A stretch of 13,349 nt of DNA from an uncultured Pigmentiphaga sp. (lineage in GTDB: Bacteria; Pseudomonadota; Gammaproteobacteria; Burkholderiales; Burkholderiaceae_B): the NCBI GenBank assembly GCA_937891425.1, contig CALAGD010000034.1:1-13349 (forward strand), written 5' to 3'. Below, in pieces: positions 5,890-12,259 of the stretch (within the stretch, counting starts at the first letter, position 1; each line of letters begins with the position of its first letter). The notes beneath the pieces were generated by a model. It was not told where the DNA came from. It worked only from the letters and a program-made list of their open reading frames with translations, and did no database searches. Position numbers and translations under genes: made by a program.

Positions 5890-7416
5890 TCACGGCCTGG
5901 AACGAGAAAACACTTCGAGCCAATAACTGGTGGACGAATCGTACATGCCCGGCGGGCTGAAGTCACCGGCCAGTTCACGCGCCAGCCCGGCCGCCATGGT
6001 CTTGCCGAATTCGACACCCCACTGGTCGAAGGGATTGATACCCCAGATCACACTTTGCACAAACACCTTGTGCTCGTAAAGGGCCAATAACGCACCCAAG
6101 GCATGCGGCGTGAGCCGAGGCAGCACGATCAGTGTGGACGGCCGCCCCCCCTGCGTCGCGCGGTGGGGCGCAAGCCCGGGCGAGTCGTTCAAGCCGGCTT
6201 CCTCCGACGTCTTGCCACGCAGAAGGGCCGCGCGCTGCGCCAGGCAGTTCGCCAGCAGTTGCCGATGGTGGTTCGACCAATGGTGGTCGGGGTAGCGGCA
6301 CACGATGAAATCAACGGGGGCGCCATCGCTGCCCTGGTGCAGCCACTGGAAGAAGGTGTGCTGCGCGTCGGTGCCCGGCATGCCCCACACCGCCGGGCCA
6401 GTCGGCACCTGCACTGGATGGCCTTCACGGTCGACCGATTTGCCAAGCGATTCCATCTCGAGCTGCTGCAGGTACGAGACCAGGTAGAACAGGCGGGTGT
6501 CGTACGGCACGATGGCGAGCGAGCCATAGCCCAGGATGCTGCGGTTGATGACCCCCGCCAGCGCCATTTGCACAGGGGCGTTCTCGTGCATGGGCGCTTG
6601 CAGGAAATGCCGATCCATTTCGGCGGCACCCGCGGTCATGCCGGCAATAACCTCGGAACCCACCGAAAGTGCCACCGGGAGGGAAATGGCAGACCAGATG
6701 GAGTAACGACCGCCTACCCAGTCCCAGAACCGGAACACGTGCTGCTCGGGCACACCCCAGGCCACCGCCCGTTGCGGGTTGGCGGTGATCGCCACGATCT
6801 GCTGGAAGGGATCGTCGATCTCGGCCGATTTCAGCCACGCGAGGGCGCGCTCGGCATTGTGCAGCGTTTCAGTAGTCGTGAACGACTTGGACGACACCAC
6901 GACCAGGGTGTCGTGCGGGTCGAGCCCGGCCAGACCACCGGCCATGGCATGCCCGTCGATGTTCGAAACGAACCGGATGGTGCGCCAGCGTCCGGTGTAT
7001 CCGAAGGCCTCGACCGCCAGGCGCGGGCCCCAGTCGCTGCCGCCAATGCCGATGTGCACGATGTTGCGCCAGCGCCTCTCGGTATCGGCGCGCTGCACGA
7101 AGGCGCGCACCCGCTCGCGCTCGAGTGCGACCGCCGGCGGCGGTGCCGCATCGCGCAATACGGTATGCCAGGCAGCTCGGTTCTCGGTGTTGTTGACGTG
7201 CTCACCGGCAAACAGCGCGCGCCGCGCCTCGTGCAGACCGCGCGCACGCAGCAGGTCTTCTGCCGCGGCGTCCAGCGCGGCCGACTGGGGCTGGGCACTG
7301 ACGTCGATCTTCAGTCCGGCTGCGTCGATGACTCGCAGCGATTCTGCGCGTCGGTTCGCGGCTCGCGCGGCCTCCACAAACCGACGCCATTCAAGAGTTG
7401 CTGTCAGTTCTGTCAA
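5890..7416 (-). CDS. pgi: Glucose-6-phosphate isomerase
   Basis: Pgi interconverts glucose 6-phosphate and fructose 6-phosphate in the cytosol, here supplying hexose phosphate for core sugars and central metabolism. The 508-aa product has HIGIGGSDWGP (121-131), the SSKSFTTTET phosphate loop (175-184), the first PGI signature around DWVGGRYSIWSA (232-243), QLEMESLGKSVDR (318-330) with catalytic E322, the AQH segment with H353, and the second signature GINPFDQWGVEFGK with K472. The loop before H353 reads MPGTDAQH where many PGIs have EPGTNGQH, a local variation. The start is TTG: it overlaps the upstream TGA as TTGA, has GGAG eight bases upstream (7428-7425), and no ATG lies nearby. The gene sits between the phosphomannomutase gene and waaC. 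Function is secure. Confidence 0.97.
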   Translation of the reverse strand: MTELTATLEWRRFVEAARAANRRAESLRVIDAAGLKIDVSAQPQSAALDAAAEDLLRARGLHEARRALFAGEHVNNTENRAAWHTVLRDAAPPPAVALERERVRAFVQRADTERRWRNIVHIGIGGSDWGPRLAVEAFGYTGRWRTIRFVSNIDGHAMAGGLAGLDPHDTLVVVSSKSFTTTETLHNAERALAWLKSAEIDDPFQQIVAITANPQRAVAWGVPEQHVFRFWDWVGGRYSIWSAISLPVALSVGSEVIAGMTAGAAEMDRHFLQAPMHENAPVQMALAGVINRSILGYGSLAIVPYDTRLFYLVSYLQQLEMESLGKSVDREGHPVQVPTGPAVWGMPGTDAQHTFFQWLHQGSDGAPVDFIVCRYPDHHWSNHHRQLLANCLAQRAALLRGKTSEEAGLNDSPGLAPHRATQGGRPSTLIVLPRLTPHALGALLALYEHKVFVQSVIWGINPFDQWGVEFGKTMAAGLARELAGDFSPPGMYDSSTSYWLEVFSRSRP

Positions 7417-8813
7417 AACGGAAGCTCCGCTTGAGGCGCAATGCGCCGAATCTGATCCCGAAACTGTTGCTGGATGCGTTCAAGCGCCGTGGTATCGTCG
7501 GCCTCGAACCTGAGCACCACTACCGGTGTGGTGTTCGAAGCACGGGCCAGCCCGAAGCCATCGGCATACTCGACACGCACGCCGTCGATGGTAACGATTT
7601 CCTGCGCGCCCGCAAACTGTCCTTCGCGCTGCAACGCCGCAACCAGCTCGAACTGCTCGCCTTCGGCCGTTGCAAGCTTGATCTCGGGGGTGGACACCGC
7701 CTGGGGCAGCGCTTCGAGTACGGCCGAGGGATCGGCGTACGCCGAGAGGATTTCCAGGAGGCGGGCACCGCTGTACAGGCCGTCGTCGAAACCGAACCAC
7801 CGCTCCTTGAAGAAAATATGGCCACTCATCTCGCCTGCCAAGGGGGCTCCGGACTGCCGGAGCTTGTCCTTGATGTAGGAGTGGCCCGTACGCCACATGA
7901 CCGGCACCCCGCCAGCGGCCCGAACCTCCTGGGCCACGTACCGGCTGCATTTCACGTCGTAGATGATCTGCGCGCCCGGGTTGCGCTGCAGGACATCGCG
8001 AGCGAACAGCATCAGCTGACGGTCGGGCCAGATGATCTCGCCGGAGCGCGTGACCACCCCAAGCCGGTCGCCATCGCCGTCGAAGGCCAGGCCAACATCG
8101 CAACCCTCCTCCCGCACGGCACGGATCAGGTCCTGCAGGTTGTGGGGATCGGCCGGATCGGGATGGTGGTTTGGAAAGGTTCCGTCAACTTCGCAAAACA
8201 GCTCGATGACCTCACACCCCAGGGCCCGGTAGAGCCCGGGCGCCACCGCCCCGGCCACGCCATTGCCGCAATCGATGGCCACCTTGAGCGACCGTTTCAG
8301 CCGCACATCGGACGTGATCCGCTGAACATACGGGCTGACGACATCGAGCTCGCGCCGATTGCCGCGCGGGCGTTGGGGCAGATCCTGCGCCATGGTGCGC
8401 GCCAGTTCCTGGATGCGCTCGCCGAACAGAGTATCGCCGCCCAGCATCATCTTGAATCCATTGTATCGGGGCGGGTTGTGGCTGCCCGTAATGGCCACGC
8501 CCGAGCCCGTCTGCTGAGTATGGGCAGCGAAGTACACCAGCGGAGTAGGCACCCGGCCGATGTCGATGACGTCGACGCCCCCAGCCAGAATGCCCTCCTG
8601 CAGCGCCTGGGCGAGTTCGGGCCCCGAAGTGCGGCCATCGCGACCGACCACGAATGCACCAACGCCGGCGGCATGTGCATGCTCGGCCAGTGCCCGGCCA
8701 AGGGCATGGGCAAATGGCGCGTTGATGGTATCGGGAACGATGCCGCGAATGTCGTAGGCCTTGAACACTTCGGCCGGCCAACGACGGTGTGCGGATGAAT
8801 CGGCTGCTGTCAC
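7413..8813 (-). CDS. algC: Phosphomannomutase/phosphoglucomutase
   Basis: The enzyme moves phosphate between C6 and C1 of mannose or glucose through a phosphoserine, making the 1-phosphates used for nucleotide sugars. All four alpha-D-phosphohexomutase domains are present. Key motifs are KAYDIRG (18-24), TGSHNPPRYNGFK (109-121) with the phosphorylated S111, Mg-binding DGDGDR (245-250), the sugar-specificity loop GEMSGHIFF (327-335) and the phosphate-binding RASNTTP near the C-terminus. GTG 8813 gives 466 aa, the usual length of AlgC-type enzymes, and has GGGAG eight bases upstream. ATG 8852 would add 13 residues, has no ribosome binding site and overlaps a -10-like box. The gene heads the pgi-waaC-waaA operon and overlaps pgi by 4 bp. 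Bifunctional mannose/glucose use is inferred from the family; manB is another name in use. Confidence 0.95.
   Translation of the reverse strand: MTAADSSAHRRWPAEVFKAYDIRGIVPDTINAPFAHALGRALAEHAHAAGVGAFVVGRDGRTSGPELAQALQEGILAGGVDVIDIGRVPTPLVYFAAHTQQTGSGVAITGSHNPPRYNGFKMMLGGDTLFGERIQELARTMAQDLPQRPRGNRRELDVVSPYVQRITSDVRLKRSLKVAIDCGNGVAGAVAPGLYRALGCEVIELFCEVDGTFPNHHPDPADPHNLQDLIRAVREEGCDVGLAFDGDGDRLGVVTRSGEIIWPDRQLMLFARDVLQRNPGAQIIYDVKCSRYVAQEVRAAGGVPVMWRTGHSYIKDKLRQSGAPLAGEMSGHIFFKERWFGFDDGLYSGARLLEILSAYADPSAVLEALPQAVSTPEIKLATAEGEQFELVAALQREGQFAGAQEIVTIDGVRVEYADGFGLARASNTTPVVVLRFEADDTTALERIQQQFRDQIRRIAPQAELPF
7425..7428 (-). promoter_or_regulatory. Ribosome binding site supporting the TTG start of pgi
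   Basis: GGAG on the minus strand lies eight bases before TTG 7416-7414, inside the end of the preceding gene. This spacing supports TTG, not the in-frame GTG 13 codons later. Confidence 0.6.
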
Positions 8814-8821
8814 TGATGTCA

Positions 8822-8826
8822 CTCCC
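8822..8826 (-). promoter_or_regulatory. Ribosome binding site for the GTG start at 8813
   Basis: GGGAG on the minus strand, eight bases before GTG 8813-8811, is among the best Shine-Dalgarno matches in the window. It argues against the ATG at 8852. Confidence 0.6.
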
Positions 8827-8850
8827 TGCGAAAATCCTGCATGATTCGGC

Positions 8851-8856
8851 ATTATG
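8851..8856 (-). promoter_or_regulatory. CATAAT -10-like box for the LPS operon
   Basis: CATAAT (five of six to TATAAT) on the minus strand would start a transcript near 8844, giving a leader of about 30 bases that contains the GGGAG site. No good -35 is visible 16-18 bp upstream. The gap between the two divergent genes is only about 120 bp, so the promoter must lie here or overlap argB. Confidence 0.35.
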
Positions 8857-8890
8857 AACGAACACGGCCCGTTTCGCCCCGCAGGGCCGC

Positions 8891-8896
8891 TACAAT
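8891..8896 (+). promoter_or_regulatory. TACAAT -10-like box for argB
   Basis: TACAAT lies 36 bases before the argB ATG, predicting a start of transcription near 8903 and a leader of about 30 bases. No Shine-Dalgarno sequence appears in that leader and the -35 region is poor. Confidence 0.4.
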
Positions 8897-8932
8897 CTGT
8901 ACACGACTTCGACTTCCACTACCATCGCCCCC

Positions 8933-9862
8933 ATGTCCAACGTCACATCGAATTCTGCGGTCTCGAACGACACGAGCGCGACGCGGGTTGCGCCGAACGT
9001 CATGGCCCAGGTCCTGGCCGAGGCCCTGCCCTACATTCGCCGCTTCCACGGCAAGACAATCGTCATCAAGTATGGCGGCAACGCCATGACCGACGAACGG
9101 CTGCAGCGCAGCTTCGCGCACGATGTCGTGCTGCTGAAGCTGGTCGGCATCAACCCGGTCGTCGTGCACGGTGGCGGGCCCCAGATCGATCAGGCGCTCA
9201 GGCGCCTGGGCAAGCAGGGAACGTTCGTGCAGGGCATGCGCGTCACCGACGCCGAAACCATGGAAGTGGTGGAATGGGTTCTCGGTGGCCAGGTACAGCA
9301 GGACATCGTCACGATGATCAACGAGCATGGTGGCAAGGCGGTGGGTCTGACCGGCAAGGACGGCGCCCTCATCACGGCACGCAAGCTGCTCATGCCCGAC
9401 AAGGACAACCCCGGCCAGCAGCTGGACATCGGCTTTGTCGGAGACATCGTCCGCATCGACCCGTCCGTGGTGCGCGCCCTGCAGGATGATCAGTTCATCC
9501 CCGTGATTTCGCCCATCGGCGTAGGCGAAGACGACGGCTGCGCTTACAACATCAATGCCGACCTGGTCGCGGGCAAGATGGCCGAGGTACTTGGGGCCGA
9601 AAAGCTCATCATGATGACCAACACCCCGGGCGTGCTCGACAAGCACGGCAACCTCCTCACCAACCTTACCGCCAGTCGCATCGACGAGCTCTTCGCCGAC
9701 GGCACCATTTCCGGTGGCATGTTGCCCAAGATTTCATCCGCACTGACAGCAGCGCACAACGGCGTCAACGCCGTCCACATCATCGATGGGCGGGTCGAGC
9801 ACTGCCTGTTGCTGGAGATTCTTACCGACCGCGGCGTCGGCACGATGATCCGCGCCAACTGA
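8933..9862 (+). CDS. argB: Acetylglutamate kinase
   Basis: ArgB phosphorylates N-acetyl-L-glutamate with ATP in the second step of arginine synthesis. The 309-aa amino-acid-kinase fold protein shows IVIKYGGNAM (43-52) with K46, VVHGGGPQI (77-85), GLTGKDG, the acetylglutamate/ATP-site segment CAYNINADLVAGKMAE, MMTNTPGVLD and GGMLPKI. About 20 poorly conserved residues precede a helix (VAPNVMAQVLAEALPYIRRF, 19-38). That N-terminal helix, together with the C-terminal GVGTMI, is typical of the hexameric arginine-inhibited enzymes, so feedback inhibition is likely. It stands alone on the plus strand, divergent from the LPS operon and convergent with moeB; other arg genes are not in view. ATG 8933 has no ribosome binding site, but a -10-like box lies upstream. 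Confidence 0.96.
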   Translation: MSNVTSNSAVSNDTSATRVAPNVMAQVLAEALPYIRRFHGKTIVIKYGGNAMTDERLQRSFAHDVVLLKLVGINPVVVHGGGPQIDQALRRLGKQGTFVQGMRVTDAETMEVVEWVLGGQVQQDIVTMINEHGGKAVGLTGKDGALITARKLLMPDKDNPGQQLDIGFVGDIVRIDPSVVRALQDDQFIPVISPIGVGEDDGCAYNINADLVAGKMAEVLGAEKLIMMTNTPGVLDKHGNLLTNLTASRIDELFADGTISGGMLPKISSALTAAHNGVNAVHIIDGRVEHCLLLEILTDRGVGTMIRAN

Positions 9863-9877
9863 TGCCAGACAGCCGTG

Positions 9878-9902
9878 CCGCCCCTGTTCAGGACGGGGGC
9901 GG
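9878..9902. terminator. GC-rich hairpin between convergent argB and moeB
   Basis: CCGCCCC (9878-9884) pairs exactly with GGGGCGG (9896-9902) across an 11-base loop, 15 bases after the argB stop and before the moeB stop. On the plus strand it is followed by GGGCTTTCG, only a short T run. It could slow transcription from both sides, though as an intrinsic terminator it is imperfect. Confidence 0.4.
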
Positions 9903-9916
9903 GGGCTTTCGATATA

Positions 9917-10723
9917 TCAGTGCTGACAGCTTGCACCGGCCGGCACGACCGCGCGGATCGCGCCCTCGTGCGGGCGGCTGCATACCGGACACTGCGGATC
10001 GCGGCGTACACGCACGCTGCGCCACTCGGCATTCAGGGCATCGACTCGCAACAGCCGGCCCGACAGCAAGCTGCCCGCCCGCACCAGCAATTTCAGCGTT
10101 TCGGCGGCCTGGATGGTCCCCACCATGCCCACCAGGGGCGAAAAGACTCCCATGGTGGCACAATTGACAGGTGCCACTTCATCGGCCGAATCGGGGAACA
10201 GACAGGCATAACAGGGTGCATCGGGCGCGCGCAGGTCGAATACGGTTACCTGGCCCTCGAAACGGATGGCAGCCCCTGAGACCAGCGGTTTGCGCAGTTC
10301 CACACAAACCGCGTTCAGCAGCGCCCGGATGGCGAAGTTGTCAGTGCAGTCGACCACGGCGTCGACCGGTTCGATCAGCTCGCGGGCACGCTCGGGGGTA
10401 TCAATACGCTCGGCCAATGCATGCACGACAGTATCGGGGTTGAGCTCGAGCACCATCTGGCGCGCCGATTCGACTTTCAGCTGGCCAACGCGCCGTGTAG
10501 TGTGGGCAATCTGGCGCTGGAGGTTGGTGAGATCGACGTGATCGTGGTCGACCAGCGTAAGCTGCCCTACGCCCGCTGCTGCCAGGTACATGGCGACCGG
10601 CGACCCCAGCCCGCCTGCACCGACGATGAGGACATGTGCGGACAGCAGGCGCTCCTGTCCCTCGATGCCGATTTCATCGAGGAGCAGGTGGCGCGCATAT
10701 CGGAGCAGCTGATCGTCGTTCAC
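9917..10723 (-). CDS. moeB: MoeB/ThiF/HesA-family E1-like adenylyltransferase
   Basis: These enzymes adenylate the C-terminal Gly-Gly of a sulfur carrier (MoaD for molybdopterin, ThiS for thiamine), the bacterial counterpart of ubiquitin E1. The 268-aa protein starts MNDDQLLRYARHLLLDEIG and has the ATP-binding GAGGLG (36-40 region), NLQRQIAHT with the arginine finger R70, K83, DCTDN (125-129) with D128, two zinc CxxC pairs (C171/C174, C245/C248) and NCATMG with C188 at the usual crossover cysteine position. GTG 10723 follows GGAAAG and matches the family start; longer in-frame starts run back into the protease gene. There is no C-terminal rhodanese domain. It lies 13 bp after the protease gene, so is probably cotranscribed with it. 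MoeB or ThiF cannot be told apart without the partner carrier. Confidence 0.88.
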   Translation of the reverse strand: MNDDQLLRYARHLLLDEIGIEGQERLLSAHVLIVGAGGLGSPVAMYLAAAGVGQLTLVDHDHVDLTNLQRQIAHTTRRVGQLKVESARQMVLELNPDTVVHALAERIDTPERARELIEPVDAVVDCTDNFAIRALLNAVCVELRKPLVSGAAIRFEGQVTVFDLRAPDAPCYACLFPDSADEVAPVNCATMGVFSPLVGMVGTIQAAETLKLLVRAGSLLSGRLLRVDALNAEWRSVRVRRDPQCPVCSRPHEGAIRAVVPAGASCQH

Positions 10724-10736
10724 GAGCTTTCCGCAC

Positions 10737-12233
10737 TTACTGGGCAGGCGCCTTTTCACCAGGCGTCTTCGCATCTCCCTCCAGGGGTTTCACCCGCATG
10801 CGGATCGAACCCGGCTTGCCAGACTCCTCGGGTGCCGACAATGCGGATTTCTCGCTTCCCGGCGGCTGTGCACGCGCCACGGCGGACTGCACCACCGGCC
10901 GCCCCTGCAACAGGTTCAGTGCCTGTTGCAGCTGGTAATCGTCAGGGCCCCCGAACTCGATGGGCCGCGGCAGGCGCTGCACCCCTTCATTGACCACCGT
11001 GAGGCTCGAACGCACCTCGGGCTTGTCCTGGTCATTGCTGAGGTGGCGGATCAGGTCAGCCTCGCGCGGACGGTCGAACAGATCGCCCTCGGGTGTTTCG
11101 GTGACGAAAAAGTCGGGTTCAATGCCAGTGGCCTGGATGGAATGCCCATCAGGCGTGTAGTAACGCGACGTGGTGAGCTTGATCGCGGTTTCCCGGCTGA
11201 TCGGCAGGATGACCTGTACCGACCCCTTGCCGAACGTACGTGTGCCAAGCACCTTCGCGCGCTTGTGATCCTGCAGCGCCCCGGCCACAATCTCCGATGC
11301 CGATGCCGACCCGCCGTTCACCAGCACCACCATGGGAACCGTCTTGACCCAGCCGGGCAGATTGGCGAGGTAATCGGTGCCGCCACGCAGATAGTCAGAC
11401 GGCACGGCATGGTATTGCTGGTTGGAGTCGGGGGTACGCCCCTTGGTGGACACCACAAGCGCCCCGGGAGGCAGGAACGCACCGGCCACGCCGATGGCCG
11501 CGTTCAGCAGACCACCGGGGTCGTTACGCAGGTCGAGGATGAGCCCTTTGGGCGCCCCCTGCTTGCCCAGGTCGATGAGATGACGTGCGAGGTCTGCCCC
11601 GGTCTTTTCCTGGAACTGGGAGATGCGGATGTAGCCGATGCCCGGTTCGACATACTTGCTCCGTACGCTGCGCACCTTGATGACGTCGCGCACGAGGCGT
11701 ACCACGATGGGCTGGGATTCGCCCTCGCGCATGATGGTAAGTACGATCGGCGTCTGCGGTTTGCCGCGCATCAGCTTGACCGCATCGGACAGACTCATGC
11801 CCTGCGTGGGGGTTTCGTCGATCTTGATGATGAGGTCGCCCGCCCGCACCCCGGCACGTGCCGCGGGCGTGTCCTCAATGGGGGCGATGACGCTGACGAA
11901 GCCATCGCGCGTGCCCACTTCGATGCCCAGTCCGCCGAACTCGCCTTGCGTGACGGTCTGCATTTCACGGAAGGCATCGGCGTCGAGATAGGCAGAGTGG
12001 GGATCCAGATCGGACACCATGCCGGAGATAGCGCCCCGCAGCAGGCGGCCGTCGTCGACTTCTTCTACATAATTGCTCTTGATGATGGCGAAGACGCTGG
12101 AGAACTGCCGCAGCTCATCGAGCGGCAACGGACCCGGCCGCTGCGCCAGCGCGGTTACGCCAAGACTGATGAGGACGCCCGCCAGGACGCCCACTGCTAC
12201 CAGTCCAAAGTTTCGGAATTTCTCACTGCTCAT
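10737..12233 (-). CDS. ctpA: S41-family C-terminal processing peptidase, periplasmic
   Basis: This 498-aa protease is predicted to trim or degrade envelope proteins from their C-termini. Residues 8-30 form a hydrophobic signal or anchor. The cap and N-terminal helices include DPHSAYLD (77-84). A PDZ domain covers about 97-170 with EFGGLGIEV and RAGVRAGDLI. The protease core has GLILDLRNDPGG (230-241), NGGSASASE (306-314) and TRTFGKGSVQ (331-340). S311, K336 and Q340 have the spacing of the CtpB Ser-Lys-Gln triad. A polar Pro/Ala-rich tail of about 60 residues ends the protein. ATG 12233 follows GGGGGA and places the signal at the N-terminus; an upstream GTG at 12278 would overlap the envC end. 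It sits 26 bp after the envC-like gene. In other Proteobacteria CtpA-type proteases degrade peptidoglycan hydrolases, which fits this neighbour. Confidence 0.93.
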   Translation of the reverse strand: MSSEKFRNFGLVAVGVLAGVLISLGVTALAQRPGPLPLDELRQFSSVFAIIKSNYVEEVDDGRLLRGAISGMVSDLDPHSAYLDADAFREMQTVTQGEFGGLGIEVGTRDGFVSVIAPIEDTPAARAGVRAGDLIIKIDETPTQGMSLSDAVKLMRGKPQTPIVLTIMREGESQPIVVRLVRDVIKVRSVRSKYVEPGIGYIRISQFQEKTGADLARHLIDLGKQGAPKGLILDLRNDPGGLLNAAIGVAGAFLPPGALVVSTKGRTPDSNQQYHAVPSDYLRGGTDYLANLPGWVKTVPMVVLVNGGSASASEIVAGALQDHKRAKVLGTRTFGKGSVQVILPISRETAIKLTTSRYYTPDGHSIQATGIEPDFFVTETPEGDLFDRPREADLIRHLSNDQDKPEVRSSLTVVNEGVQRLPRPIEFGGPDDYQLQQALNLLQGRPVVQSAVARAQPPGSEKSALSAPEESGKPGSIRMRVKPLEGDAKTPGEKAPAQ

Positions 12234-12259
12234 GTTTTCCCCCGGGGTGCGGCGGGGCA

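Noticed and set aside
6103..8798. Long plus-strand ORFs (443 and 466 codons) opposite pgi and the phosphomannomutase gene
   Set aside because: Both are antisense to genes with intact catalytic motifs, and their translations are Arg/His/Gly-rich and low in structure, as antisense GC-rich frames usually are.
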